Counted from the stretch's first letter, positions 23,421-35,610 are shown. The stretch is 64,000 nt of DNA from Lotus japonicus (GCF_012489685.1 NC_080043.1:41431127-41495126); one strand, 5' to 3'. Numbers and translations are program-made. Notes: generated by a model not told the origin, from the sequence alone.

Positions 23421-24287
23421 TTACCAAAAAAATTGATACCACTTGCAATTCTATTGCAATTTCTTCTTAAGTTCAAATTCATACTATCTGATATTTGTAC
23501 ATTGTACCCTCTACATGAACCATTCACCATTGTACCCCTCAATTTATACGCAATGAAATATAGTATTGTCATGATTATGACTTATGATACATAAGCATCC
23601 TGAGTTTTTTTTAAATGGATTGAATGAAATTTACAGATTTCAATATGTAGGATATGTAGGGGATTCAAGCACTCGATTGCACGAAGTAGTAGAGCGAGAA
23701 ATCACAGATAAAACACACAGCATCTTTGGTCACGCAGTTCGGCCAAATTGCCTACCTCTGCGGCTATAGAGTAGCTATAGCTCCTTTGTATTACTTGTAG
23801 CATGAAGCATGTGGTGCCAAGTACAACTTTTATGGTTACATTGTTATCCTATTTAGAGTTGATTCTTTTGATCTCTATTTTACAATAAAATCCTAATAAA
23901 TCCTATAACAATCCCTTAAAACCTTTTACAATCCACATTAAATCAAATCCTAATAAACTAAAGATTTTAGTCCAAAATATAATGAGTCAAATCTCAACAC
24001 AATAACATAATGAAAAGTTTATAAATCCAAAAATAATGAAGCTCCAAAAATAATGGAGCATTATGTTATGTTGGTTCAGGATCATTACTCTACTTATAAA
24101 TGTGAGTTTGATTGGTGGATGTTATTACCTATATATGTGTATTGTGTGTCTGTTTAGTAATTCACGAAGTACTATCCCATACTTTATTAATATGGAGACA
24201 AGCTATGATGGGTGAGATAGCTTCTACTTGGATACCCAACCAAACCTAGCCACTTAAATCATTTCTACATAGAAAATATGTTTTTAG
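23421..24287. other. 3' flank of the protease gene, with a copia-LTR-like fragment
   Basis: The first 150 bp resemble the 3' flank of the paralogue fragment after 46,821 and are probably 3' UTR. From about 23,640 to 23,800, the words CACGCAGTTCGGCCAAATTG and CTACCTCTGCGGC are typical of plant copia LTRs. No termini can be fixed. No further gene is visible. Confidence 0.4.
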
Positions 24288-24800
24288 TGTTGAGAATAGA
24301 GTGGTGCAGCGGAAAAAGTAGGAACACAAAAATTTATCTTCACTTGTGAGAAGAGAATATAGAAACTTGCAACAAAACCAATATCAACAGTAACAATAAT
24401 AGATAACAATAAAATAAAATAAAATAGACACAAAAGAAATTTTAACGTGGAAAAACTTATCTCAATTTGAGAGAATAAAAAATATGAGCACAAGCCAGAA
24501 AATCACCACTGTAGAAAAATAATGAATACAAAATAGTGTCTTCCTAAATACATCAAAATCTACACCTTTAAGGTGGAAAGTGGAAACAGACACAACCAAA
24601 AAAACCCTAACAAAAAAGGGTAAACTATCCCAGACTACAGAGAAGGTAAAAACTGAAATAAAAATTTCAAAAAAAGCTGAAATAAAAAATATTAAAATAA
24701 CGAGCACGTCGATAGGAAACACATACTGAAACTATACCACCAAAATCTGTCAACGACTTAAAACATTCTCCTTTTCTTGCCTGCTACTGTTGTGCTGCTT
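24288..24800. mobile_element. LTR-retrotransposon-like fragment, boundaries unclear
   Basis: A start TGTTGAGAATAGAG, the word GTGCAGCGGAAAAAG and TTTTAACGTGGAAAAAC are characteristic of copia LTR regions. A matching end, a partner copy or a target duplication was not found. Confidence 0.3.
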
Positions 24801-26344
24801 TAAAGTGTGAAATAAGGGTGTGCTGCTTCAAATTGTGAAATAAGGCTTTACTCCCTTAAAAAGTGAAACTTGGGGTACAACCCATTTTCTTTTCCTTAAA
24901 ATCAAGTTGGGCCCCACTTAAGGACCACCCAATTGTTAGACGCCAACTAGATTTTATTGTTAGATGTTTGTGGGTATTAGGAGTCATATATGTTTGATGT
25001 TAACTAGCTCGACCCGAAGAAAAGCAGTGCCCCCCATGTTAGCATCAACTAAAAGTCAACACTATTAACTTACTAAAAAGGTCAAAACTACGGTTAATAT
25101 CAGCCAATCCAACCATAAATAATCAACATTAGTGTCGGTCTAGCTAACGTAACATATAAAAATAAAATGTCTTTCTTCTTGTACTAGGGACGTAACTTTC
25201 TATTATCTATGCTTTGATAGATTATATTTTCACTATAAGAATATGGTGATTTTAACGTGTGAATTTAGAATCGGCTACGACAACGACACTAAACTCTACA
25301 CATTTGTGTTGGCTACACTGGTTTATACAAAATGAAAATAACTTACTTAAAATTTGCGGCAACTAGACCTTCGATAAATAGTGTTGCATTTTACCAAGTT
25401 AGCATTGGTTAACACGAACGCTAAGATGATTGACCATTTTAACATCTGACTTCGGGCAGTTAGAGTCGACTGTTCTACGCTAAGTCCGCCAACCAGTGTA
25501 GTGGCGGGTGGAGCTGGTGTAAATCATGCTACAGACTAGCCATGACATGGTCAATAAATTGTGTTAGATCGGTCGACAATAAGTCTCATATTTTTCTTCG
25601 CTCGAATTTCCTTATAAGCTTCTCTTTTCCAAAACCACCTTTCTCACAAACCTTACCTTTCAATATTCTCTTCCACCTCCATCTCCCTCCCTAGCCACCC
25701 CTAGTTGCTCCTCCTCTGCACCCTCATGCGTTGTGTTTCACCATGTTTCACCATCACGCCCACCATTACTGCCACCCCTCTCGGGAACCCTCCTCTATCA
25801 CCCCTCACCATCACCCCACCCTTACTGTTGCCTCTCTATCAAACCCTCCTTTGTTGCGCCTCACCTATCCCCCACAAATATTTCCTCTCCTCCCCCAAAG
25901 CCTCCTCCGTCGCGCCTCACCATCACCCCATCCTTACCTCCGCTCCTCCCCCAAACCTCCTCCATCGCGCCTCTCACCGCTCCTTCCTCCTCTGCCATTT
26001 GCTTCCCCCGTCCTTCATCCTCCGCAAAAGTCACTATCTCTTTCTCCACCCTTCGCAATTGTTTCGCACCATTTGTCCTACTAGCGTTGTTATAATATGC
26101 ACTACATTTTTCAGTATATGTTTTTCTAATCTGGGTTGTATCTTTTCTATTTGTGTGTTTATTTGCTAACTTTTTTTTGTTATATTTTTCTAGGTTGTGT
26201 CTCTTTTTAATAGACTTATCTATTAGGATATATTGGTTTACCAAAATGAAATTCATGGTCAAAGGAGACTTGGCACATGTATGTTTGTAATTTTAAACTG
26301 ATTTTTTTTGGATGATGTAAATTGCTTATAGATTATGAATACTA
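24801..26344. other. Intergenic, with CACTA-like termini and a C-rich block
   Basis: CACTATAAGAATATGGTG at 25,231 resembles a CACTA-element end, and TTCTTCTTGTACTAG ending near 25,186 resembles a degenerate opposite end. GTCGG/CGGCT-type words recur nearby. Neither can be paired with confidence. From 25,650 to 26,080 there is a C-rich, T-rich stretch whose open frames in several phases are all Pro/Ser/Leu-rich. I regard these as composition artefacts and call no gene. Confidence 0.35.
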
Positions 26345-26953
26345 ATTTGTTTAAGTTTAATTTTGTTAGGTTGTGGTTGTATTACAAGTTTGTATGCGTA
26401 AGTGTGAACAAAAAATTGAGCTTCTAAAGAGAAAGGGACTCAATGCTAAGACCGGTTAGAGCTCATTTACTGTTTTTGACTGATTATATGCAAAACTGGG
26501 CAACACTATATAGAAGTTATGAGATTCTCGTGTTTAGATGTATTGTATGTAAAAGTGAGAAGTGCTATATAGGAATTCTAGGAATATTTCCAAGTATTCT
26601 CAAGTATGTTAAAGTGAGAAGCACTATATATATGAAATTTGAAAATATTTGTTTAAGTTTAATTTTGTTAGGTTGTGGTTGTATTACAAGTTTGTATGCG
26701 TAAGTGTGAACAAAAAATTGAGCTTCTAAAGAGAAAGGGACTCAATGCTAAGACCGGTTAGAGCTCATTTACTGTTTTTGACTGATTATATGCAAAACTG
26801 GGCAACACTATATAGAAGTTATGAGATTCTCGTGTTTAGATGTATTGTATGTAAAAGTGAGAAGTGCTATATAGGAATTCTAGGAATATTTCCAAGTATT
26901 CTCAAGTATGTTAAAGTGAGAAGCACTATATATATGAAATTTGAAAATATTTG
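26345..26953. repeat. Perfect 302 bp tandem duplication
   Basis: 26,345-26,646 is repeated at 26,647-26,948 with no difference seen by eye, followed by the first five bases again (ATTTG). Each unit contains the same 77-86 codon open frame starting at ATGCTAAGACCGG (26,443 and 26,745). This has no recognisable motif and is not called as a gene. Confidence 0.95.
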
Positions 26954-27032
26954 TATGATATGTAAACTTTATTATTGATGTATAAGTATAATAGAAATAT
27001 CTCGTTCCTATTATAATCATATGAATGAATAA

Positions 27033-27899
27033 TGTTCCGTGCTAAAACATAGAGAAGAAAGGTAGTACTCAAAGTGTGAGGAAAGTGATGTGAATGCTTA
27101 GAGAGAGAAACTCTAACCGCTTAGAGAGAGAAACTTTAACCGCTTACAGAGAGAAAATATAACTGAATTTCAATGCTATTATTTCTCAAATGAGCTAAGA
27201 GTCCCTTACAATTGGTATTCCCCTCCTATTTATAGAGGTCGAGTTGGGCTTTGGGGCCTTTAGTCTGTCTAAATGGGTCAGTTGGGCTTCGGGAAGGGAG
27301 ACCCAAGGTCATGGTGTGTCCTACGCCCAAGGTCAGGTCTCCTGGGCGAGGGACCCTGGGGTCTCGCCTAGTCCACAAGTCCACAAGACACCGAGCTCGA
27401 AGCATGAGAGCTAAGTGTGTCTTTAAGCAAGAAACAAGGCAATAGCCCTAAGGATGCCGACTAAAACTTAAAAACTTAAAATCTAGAAGTGAAAAACGAT
27501 GGCCAACATGGCCTGATAAATAAAGCCTTTTGCAATCGACACTTTGGACCTTCAGCTGCGTCCTCTTCTTTCGGACGACCCCAGTCCACAAGCAGGCTTG
27601 TGGCGGCGGCTTTTAGTCTGCCCGCCTCAGCATAGTTATGCACGTACCTTGAATCGTGACACTCTGTCACGTGTTGTGTCCATCCCACGCGTCGAGCCTT
27701 GAAGTGATGTCAGGGTCAGTGAATCCACAGAATCTCAACCGCTACCTTTGACATGTCCCTTCCAGTCACGTCACAACTTTGACAATTTGAATTTTAACCA
27801 ATCGACAGCAACCGTTGCAGCTTTTCATTTAATGCGTCTTTCTCACTCCCTAAAATTTCGCAACTGCAATCATGTCATTTCCTGACGTCATGGGGCACA
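27033..27899 (-). repeat. 3' LTR of the Tat-like element
   Basis: It starts TGTTCCGTGC and ends GGGGCACA, immediately followed by ACCTCTCTTTTTTTCTCC, which on minus is a good polypurine tract. A minus-strand TATA box (TATAAATA, about 27,228-27,235) agrees with minus transcription. It contains one extra roughly 23 bp CTTAGAGAGAGAAA unit compared with the right copy. Confidence 0.75.
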
Positions 27900-28102
27900 A
27901 CCTCTCTTTTTTTCTCCACATCTCTCGGTAACCGTCCACAACTTCTTCCTACATGTTCCCTTCTGCACGTCACTCCCCGCTTATAACAGCATTATCTCAC
28001 TAACCCCTTTCGTTCCTTTACGATTACAAACCTTTGCTTTTTCACCCTTACGCGAACTTGTCCAGTGTCAAAATTACCTTTATTCCTTGCAATCCCTCTG
28101 CA

Positions 28103-30092
28103 ATGACTCCAAAGCGCCAGACCAAAAGTTCCAAACGTAATGTCGTCGCTGCCACCCCTCTCTGGTGCGTTCCTCTTGAAGAAAAAGACGGCATTGCCTT
28201 CCGAACGAGGACTTGGAAATCTTTAAGTGCTCCCGCCGCGAGGGCTTTGCCGGCCGGGACAATGCCTAACCAACGGTCAAGTTTGGAAAAAGAATCGTAC
28301 ATTTGGGAGATTTCCAAAGAATCGTCCATTTGGAAAAAGCTTATGTATGTCAGTCCCTGCTCACCCTTTGAACGCCCTTGGCTTCGTCCCAAAGACGACT
28401 TCGTGGGTGCTCCTCACTTCTTTTACGTGTATGGGTATATATTCACAAATTTGAAGATTAAATTTCTTTTTTCCCCTTTTATCTGCTCCGTTCTTCACAA
28501 TATCAATGTGGCTCCTAGTCAACTTCATCCACAAAGTTGGGCGTTCCTCCGGTGTTTCGAAATTCTCTGCGACGCGATTCACCAGGAACCTGAACCTTCA
28601 ACCTTCTTTTATTTCTATCGCGTATCTGTCCAGCCCTCCCCGCAGCGCAGCTGGGTTTCCCTAGAAGCTAGGCCTGGTCGTCAGCGCTTCAACCCTATCT
28701 GGCCTAGCATCACCGTCGATTTAGCCCAGATATTCTTCAGGGTTATGGTGTCCCACGAATATCCTGAGGTTTTCACACACAGAGATGGCACCGCTCGATT
28801 TCCTTTCTACTGGACTCAGGGCGCGCGCCAAATAATTGACTCGTCTGATGACTCCCTCACTCCTGAATACAAGGCTGTCATCGACTTGCTGGCCCGTCTC
28901 GTCGTTTCAGACTGCTCTCGCGTGATTGGTAAATCTTCCTCTTCTACCCCTCTCATTCTTTCTATTTTCTACCAGCTTACCTTTTCCTTTTTTTTTTTTA
29001 TTTTTAGGACAAACTCACTGTGCCGATGAGGAGCTTCTGGCGGCCTTTGAGAAGAAAAATAACGTCTCCTTTCCTCCTCGAATAAATTTGAAAGGCGACA
29101 AGGCGTCTCTGTTGAGAATACAGGCGAGCGGAAAACGGCCCCTTGGCGAGGAGGATCCTCGCCCTTCCCCGAAAAGGTTGAATTCCAGCGAGCCTTCAGG
29201 GACGATGCCAGCCCAACACGGTCTTGTCGACGACTCACTTTCCCGTCCAACAGTTATCTCGTCGCCGCTTGGTCCAAACTTGACGTCTTCCGCCAACGCC
29301 CCTCCTCCACCTGCTCATACTTCCACCCCCTCCTCAGAGTCTGTGAGTCGGGGATTCCCGTATTCTTTAACTTTGACATCAGCCCAAATGGCGCGAATGG
29401 ATGAAGTTGTTAAGCAGCGTGGTTTGGATAATGTCTCTGAAGGGGCTGTGGCGGGAGTGCTCCACGCGTTCCACTACTATAGGCGCTCCGCCCAGGATGC
29501 TGACGAATTACGATCCAAAGTGGCGCGCCTCCGCGCTCTCAATTCTCAACTTGCTGAGGATCGCGAAGTGCTCGCCGCTCAACTGATCGCCAAGGAAAAC
29601 TCATTTTCCAAAGAGCTAGCCGAGCAGTCCGCTCGTGCTGAAGTTAGCTTAGAGTTTCGAGATAGGAGGATTTCTGAACTGGAGAAAACTCTTGCAGAGC
29701 TGCGGCAGGAGGCGCAGCTAGAATTGAGCGCGAAAGCATACCAAATAGCTTTGACGGAGGCCGACCTTGAAAACCTTCGATCTGACCTGGCGAAGAAAGA
29801 TGATCTTCTATCCTCAGCGAAGACTCAAGCCCATCTTGACGCGAAGGCCTTAGAAGAAAGATTGAGGTCAAAGGCTGCTGTTGCTGCCGTTTCTAAACGC
29901 GGCCGAGGCTTCTTCCTCGCCAAAGCCCAAGTCAAACATCTCCATCCTCTGATTGATCTCAGCCAGATGGGGGCATTTAAGAGGGTTACACCCACAGGAT
30001 TGGTCGGGCCCGACGATCATCCAGGCTTCGTCGCCGAGCGTTTCCTGACGGAAGAACATGTAGAGCCAACTCAAAATGTTAGGAGTCCTTAG
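28103..30092 (+). CDS. Antisense accessory ORF of the Tat-like element, spliced, about 636 residues
   Basis: Exon 1 is 28,103-28,928, the intron is 28,929-29,007 (GTAAATC...TTTTTAG after a long T run) and exon 2 is 29,008-30,092; the joined frame stays open. An upstream ATG at 28,034 is in frame, but MTPKRQTKSSKR at 28,103 looks like the natural start. The N-terminal region, with VAPSQLHPQSWAFLRCFEILC-type sequence, matches my memory of the plant family annotated as 'putative gypsy type transposon' (PF04195). Exon 2 is Pro/Ser-rich and then a long Glu/Ala/Leu coiled coil (about residues 440-580). It runs opposite to gag-pol, with a TATA-like TTATAACA at 27,981. Its function is unknown. Confidence 0.75.
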
Positions 30093-30290
30093 ATTATCTT
30101 TATTATCTTTGTACCAAGGGTCTCTTTTTTTTTCTTATTTTTAATGAGAACCCCAAGTTTTTACTGCTTTTGCTATGAGTCTTTATTGTACGCCTCCCGC
30201 CGGGAGATAAACTATGCGGGACGTTCCTCTTAGGGAATTTCAAACGTCTGCCCAAGTGCTTCTTTTCCACGTTCCAACGGTTTACTGTTG

Positions 30291-30404
30291 ACCACCGGCC
30301 ACGAACGCTCAAGCCTTAATTGCAAGTCGCTCCTTTTCTAAGAAAAACTCCTCGAGAAACTGCTCAAACAATAACTTCCGGAGACTGAACCGGGCTTATA
30401 AATA
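30291..30404 (+). promoter_or_regulatory. Promoter of the small antisense ORF (gypsy copy)
   Basis: ACCACCGGCCACG at 30,291, CCTCGAGAAACTG at 30,350, CAATAACTTCC at 30,369 and TATAAATA at 30,397 precede the ATG at 30,460. The same four elements occur in the same order before the ORF at 35,765, with identical 19 and 28 bp steps between the last three. Confidence 0.72.
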
Positions 30405-30459
30405 AGAACCAAAACGCAGCAAACTTCACATCTCATCTGCTTTCTAAAACTTCAAGGAA

Positions 30460-30849
30460 ATGGCATCCTACATTGCCTGTTTGGAAGAGCTTAGAAAGAA
30501 AGCTTTTGATGAAGATCTCTTCATCAACGTTAGGCATCCGGAGGATCCCAACGTTTACGTCCTGACCAACAAGTTGCTGGGAATGGATTTGAGTCCAAAG
30601 ATGGACGTTATCCTTAGAAATTTCCTCTGCTTCGTGGAAGAGATTCAAGAGCTCTGCTGATGGGAGCTGGATTTGCTGGAGGAGATAGGAGCAGTGAAAA
30701 CAGCTCTGGAGACGGCGGAAGAAGGTCTTGAGAAGCTGGAGCTGAGCCGAAGACTGTGCAACCTAGAGTACAGGCAATACCGTTTGGAGCATGAGAGGAC
30801 AGAGCAACGCAAAGAATGTAGGAAAATGAGAAGAGATCCTCCCTTTTGA
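30460..30849 (+). pseudogene. Small antisense coiled-coil ORF, gypsy copy, one nonsense codon
   Basis: It starts MASYIACLEELRKKAF, has the conserved block FVEEIQEL, and ends KMRRDPPF: 130 codons including an in-frame TGA at 30,658-30,660. The frame reopens at once and stays aligned to the end with the intact homologue at 35,765. By eye, about half of the residues are identical and many of the others are conservative. The second half is Glu/Leu/Arg-rich with heptad-like spacing, so a coiled coil is likely. There is no signal peptide, membrane segment or known domain. It lies 370 bp after the large antisense ORF, in the same direction and opposite to gag-pol. The function is unknown. Confidence 0.7.
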
Positions 30850-31941
30850 ATGTATAAAGTCAAATATTTGAATAAAAGTTTTGTTTCCTGAATTGTTTTG
30901 ACGTGCATCATTATGAATCATACGAGCAAACAAATAACCGAGTTAGTAAATCGTCACGACACAAACAGATAAATGAAGGAATAAATGAATAATTAAATGA
31001 GCGAAGGATAGTTAAGCGGGCGAGGCGGGCGGCCCGCTACTTATCTTCGCCTTTCGTTGATCGCTGCTTAGCACGTGTTTTCAGTGCTTGTCTCCCAGTT
31101 TTACGTGAGTAATTTTCGAGAGTGTGCTACGTATAACTAGGACTTTCGCTCGGTATTTTACCGAGGCTTTTGTTCGCACCAATATTTCCCGTAAGAGCAG
31201 GTGCGGCCCCTCCAGCCTTATTAGGTGGGGATTTGCAGTTGCTCGGAGCCCAATGGCCATATGAGTTTACCCGAGACTTTTGGCCTAGTTAAAAAATGCT
31301 TCCCGCATTTCAGGAAGACTCGACTCGCCCAAATTTCAGGGAGGTTCTTTGGATAAGGAGCTTTATTCGCGCACGCCGCCAACGGGTGGCGACGGGAAGC
31401 TCATCCGCACACGTCGCCTGCAGGGGCTATGGTCAGCGCCGGACTTTCCGGAGTGATCCCCAGACATCAAGGTCGTGTTGGGATCGCCACCTTCAGGAAA
31501 TTTTCCCACCAGGCTGCCGTCTCAGTTCGATAGTTAGGAGTATTGCTAAGAATATCCTTTTGTATTTGATTTGTTTAAATTTTTACATCGAGGGATGCCT
31601 CGTTAAAAAACTCCCGTGTCGGAGAAAAAGAGTGCATCTTTATTTTGGTCCTTGCCTTTTGGTCTCCTTTTCAATCAGAGTATTACTCCCAGCATCCTGT
31701 CTTCCTCGCCTTCTTTGCCTTCTCTGCCGTGGCGAGGGATCTGTCCCTGTCCTTCCTCGCGATTGGCGGGCCGAGCTGACTTCGTTGGTCTTCTGTCCTC
31801 ATCCCTTTGTTGCTCGCCCTCCCTCTTGTTACCCCTTCCTTCTGCTGTTTTCTTTCCTTCATTCCCGGTCTGACGATGAGTTTCTCCCATTCCTGCCTTC
31901 CGAGGGGGCCAAGCAAATGCAGGCGGCTCCCCACAAACAAT
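30850..31941. other. Tat-like element interior, no gene supported; pol deletion lies here
   Basis: RT, RNase H and integrase should lie between the antisense ORFs and the protease, but no trace of their motifs is visible. An open plus-strand frame at 31,296-31,961 has no recognisable motif and overlaps the pol remnant, so it is not called. Confidence 0.5.
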
Positions 31942-32787
31942 TCATCTTTTCCCCCAATTGAAGAGGTCAACGTTATCTTCTACTATTTCACTCAAGCGTT
32001 GTTCTTGTTCCTTTGTGAGTCTGGGCTCGATTGTCAGTATTCCTCTACTGGTAGCGTTCATGTCCCAGTTCTCGTCATACAGCTCATTATCTTTTTGAGC
32101 GTAGAGCTTGCCTTCCCCTATCCTACGGGATTCTTCGCCCTGATTCCTCCCCTTCCTTTCGTCGCCGTCGCTCTGGTTCTGTGCTCCCAAACGCTCTTGT
32201 TCACCTTCACCGCCTTCAGACGTCCCAATCTTTTGGCACCTGTGCCCGTCACCAGCTCCTTTTCTGCCATACAGGTTGAGGCAATGGCTATTGCACTTCC
32301 TCGCCTCCTTTTGGTCTACTGCCAGTTTCCATATCCCTCCGCAAAGTAGGGGATACTTTACCGCAAGGTGGGCCGTAGATATCACTGCATGGAGGTGATT
32401 TAAGGTACCTCGCCATATGATGACGTTATAAGCAGCCGCGACTTGTAGGACCAGATATTTTATCCTCAAGAGCTCGGCGTCCTCGCCCACTCCGAAAACT
32501 GTATCCAACTCTACGTAGCCACGTACCTGAACTTGCTTCCCGGAGAAACCTACCAAACTTCCTGTGTATGGCTTTAAATCCTTGTCCGCCAGCCCCATCT
32601 GTCTGAATGCGTCCTCATAGATTATATCCGCCGAGCTGGCCTGGTCTAAAAGCACCCTCTGTACATTGAAACCTTTTATTCTTACCATTACTAATAACGG
32701 ATCGTTCGTATGGGCCTTGATTCCCTTGAAATCCGCGGTCGACATGACTATGTTTGGATGTGGGCACCCATATGGTCCTGGATACAC
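31942..32787 (-). pseudogene. Aspartic protease and start of RT region, Tat-like pol remnant
   Basis: The frame shows VQRVLLDQASSADIIYEDAF, the catalytic region of gypsy retropepsins, followed by a second conserved block GFSGKQVQVRGYVEL. Tat elements normally have a Gly after the residue next to the Asp (D-x-G-S-S). Here it is Ala, so activity is doubtful. The C-terminal end, RLTKEQEQRLSEIVEDNVDLF, is the leader found just before RT; the frame then stops at 31,942 and RT is missing. This frame is shifted relative to gag within 32,615-32,787. Confidence 0.8.
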
Positions 32788-33776
32788 CTGTACCGATGTT
32801 GTCGCCCCACTGTCTCCCGGCCCGCCGCCGATACGTCATTGCAAACTTCGAAACCTCCAGCGATTGTGTTCGTTGCTTCAACCGTTCCTCCGCCCTCGCC
32901 GCTATCAGCTTCTTCAAATTCCTTCCCCTTCGCCTCTGGCGGCCTTTCGCCCTGATAAGCTGCCTGATTCGACCCTTCAGCATGAAACAGTCGGTGGTGT
33001 TATGGCCCTCTAAGTTGTGGTACTCACACCACCTCAGCGGATTCCTCGCCTCGCTTCTGGGGTCCTTTCTGCACTCGTCGACTCTGTTCATATTCTCAAT
33101 TTCCGCCTCGAGAAGTAAATTTGCTAACTCCTTGTTTGAGCATCCCTGCGACCTCATTCGCTGGCTTACCTTCGCTTCTCGGCGAGGGAACCAGTGCTTT
33201 CTATCCCTCGTTTTCGGGTGGAGTAGTTGTCCTTTATTCTTCTTTAAGAACCGGCCAGCTTCCCCAAACCTCTGCTCACGACTTCCTTCCTTGTATTGTA
33301 TCATTTTCCTTGCCAGCGACACCTTTGTCGCACGCTCGCCCTTCCTCTTGTGCACTTCAATTTCCTCTTTTAAGATGTAGCCCTGCGCTCGGGCGCGGAC
33401 TTCCACCATTGAGCATGCCAGCTCCCTACTCAGCTCGCAATAAAATTCTCCCCAGGACAGACCGCCTTTGAAAGCGCACACGCACACGCGTGGCTGAAAT
33501 TCGTCGAACCTCGCGGATATGGCACTGTATCGTTTCACATATTGTGTCAAGGTTTCACGTTCCTCCTGCCGAATATCAAATAGATCCTCGATCGTCCTCG
33601 CAGAGAAATAGTCAAGGAATTTTGATGAGAAATCGCGGAACTTAGCTATGGATCCTGGAGGCAGATTCGTGAACCATTCCTTTGTCGCGCGTCAAAACGT
33701 TGATGGAAGCATCCTGCATTTCACAGCGTCGGAAACCGCGTACTTCGCCATCTTCGCATCAAAACGAGGCAGATGA
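32615..33776 (-). pseudogene. Gag (retrotransposon gag domain and zinc-knuckle-like motif), Tat-like element
   Basis: The frame continues the gag entering at 46,083. It runs PRFDAKMAKYAVSDAVKCRM, then a TGA at 33,692-33,694. It reopens through WFTNLPPGSI, FRDFSSKFL, QYVKRYSAISARFDEF (the core of the gag domain) and a motif WCEYHNLEGHNTTDC of the C-x2-H-x4-H-x4-C kind used in Tat gags. It ends at 32,615, where a frameshift separates it from the protease. The Sirevirus entered at 33,776. Confidence 0.82.
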
Positions 33777-34972
33777 TGAAGGTATGAAAAACGGTAGAAA
33801 GGGGGGGTTTGAATAACGTTTTCAGAATAAAACTTCCACCTTAAAGATTTTAACAAATCTTTCGAGAACAAAGTGCTTAAGATAAGAGATAGAAAAGCAC
33901 ACAAGGATTTTTATCCTTGTTCACTTGATAAATCCCTCAAGCTAATCCAGTCCACCCGTTAAGGTGATTTCTTCCTTCTTAGAATGAAGGCAATCCACTA
34001 ATCAGGTAAATGTTACAACTGCACTTGAAACCTACAAGTGACTAACAATTACACTGACTTAGCTCACACTAAGATTCACTCTCTTAGTCTTCTCTCGGAT
34101 CCGATCCTAAAGGTAACTAAACAACTGTTTTAGAAAGAATGTTTACAAAGAGTTTTCTTCTGAAAAGCTAATAGTAAACACAATGAATTCAGATGAAAGA
34201 ATGCTTAGAAGGTTTTTTGAATTTAGCTTGCGCGTGTGAGATTCTTCCAACCGCATCTTTCAATCTTCAGCCTCTATTTATACTCCAAGGATTAGGGTTT
34301 GAACGCTGCATGGAAATGCTACCGTTGGAGGGCAGTTCTGGAAATTCTAGCTTCTGCTATGGCTGAGAATGTTAGGTAGGTCGTCGGGATAGTACATTTG
34401 CTTTTGTACTTGGATAGTGACTTGACCTTTAAACCTAGTAGACTTCTGATCAGGGGAATGCTTCATGTTGGAACTTGTGAAGCCAGTTGATCAGAGTCAG
34501 AGGGAAGCACAGATCCTCTGACCGTTGTATCTTCTGATTCTGAACTCAGAGGGAAGTACATGGTCTTCAGAGTCATCTTGCTTCTGGACATCAGAGATTT
34601 CACGTTTCAGCTTCTGGATCTTCAGAGTCTTCTACACCATCAGAACATCTGAACCTTCAGAGTTTCTTGGTTGTCAGAACGTCTGAATCTTCAGAACTTC
34701 AAGTGATTGAGTCCATATCAGAGCTTTGTGTGGCTTCAGATCTTCTGAAGCGTTTCTACTGTTCATAGTGAACATAGATGTTGCGAAAGCGTTGCTTGGA
34801 TCACTCTTTATGCACAGTGCTTCTGATTTGTGTGAGATTGAATTGAGGTCAGAGCCTGTAAATAACACACTCAGAAAAACACGTTAGAGTACCATAATTG
34901 TTCATACTAAAATGTTAACTTGTAATCATCAAAACATAGAGTTGTACTACTCGATCAAAACTTGATCTTACA
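33777..34972 (-). repeat. 3' LTR of the Sirevirus
   Basis: TGAAGGTATG...GATCTTACA. A minus-strand TATA box (TATAAATA at 34,275-34,282) is consistent with the element's direction. The second half is dense in TCAGAG/CTTCTG words. Confidence 0.95.
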
Positions 34973-35610
34973 ATCTCCCCCTTTTTGATGATGACAAAAC
35001 CACGTATTTTGATGAACAATTCTTAAACAATAAACTGAATTCACTCAGAGTTTAGAGATATAGAAATAGACTTATCCTGATGTGAATAGTTTATTTTGCT
35101 CATCCTGAATCCATGTCACAGCTTGATTCTGAGCATAGCTCCCCCTGAATCTAAGACTTAATGAAAAATGTTAGAAATGTCTAGATTCTGAGCTAAATAA
35201 TGTAAGAGTTCAGAGTGAAGGCGCATGACATAGATGAAATAAAATAATCAGAGCGCATAAGTATTCAGAGTCAACGATAAGTGGTATCAGAGTCAAATAG
35301 AATCACTTCAGAAGAAGTGAAATGTATTCCTTGTATTTGCCCAGTGACACATCTATGGTCATAAAGGTGGAACTCTTAAATTCTCCAAAGGAAAAATAAA
35401 TCACACTAACACAGCTTACACATAAAAAACTGGGTGTACTCCCCCCTTTTTGTCATAAGCAAAAAGTATGAGGTGTGAAAAAGCTTAGCTTGAAGTACGA
35501 GGTACTCCCCCTTAGAGAAGGTCTAAGTTTAAAAAAATGGAGAAAGAAACGATGCATGAATGAGAGTTAAGCGAACTAAAGAAGGGAGTTAATGCAAAAG
35601 ATGAACGTTT
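34973..35610. other. Sirevirus 3' non-coding region
   Basis: It begins with the polypurine tract. No gene is seen on either strand before the promoter of the small antisense ORF. Confidence 0.6.

Noticed and set aside
25705..26169. Pro/Ser/Leu-rich open frames in several phases, as a candidate proline-rich protein
   Set aside because: Three phases of the same C-rich stretch are open at once and none has a motif, so composition explains them.
31296..31961. Plus-strand open frame in the Tat-like element as a third antisense gene
   Set aside because: No motif, low coiled-coil or domain content, overlaps the start of the pol remnant, and has no counterpart in the Sirevirus.
34674..34868. 64-codon minus frame, repeated identically at 45,478-45,672
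   Set aside because: Both copies lie at the same place in the two Sirevirus LTRs. Its conservation reflects the recent age of the LTRs.
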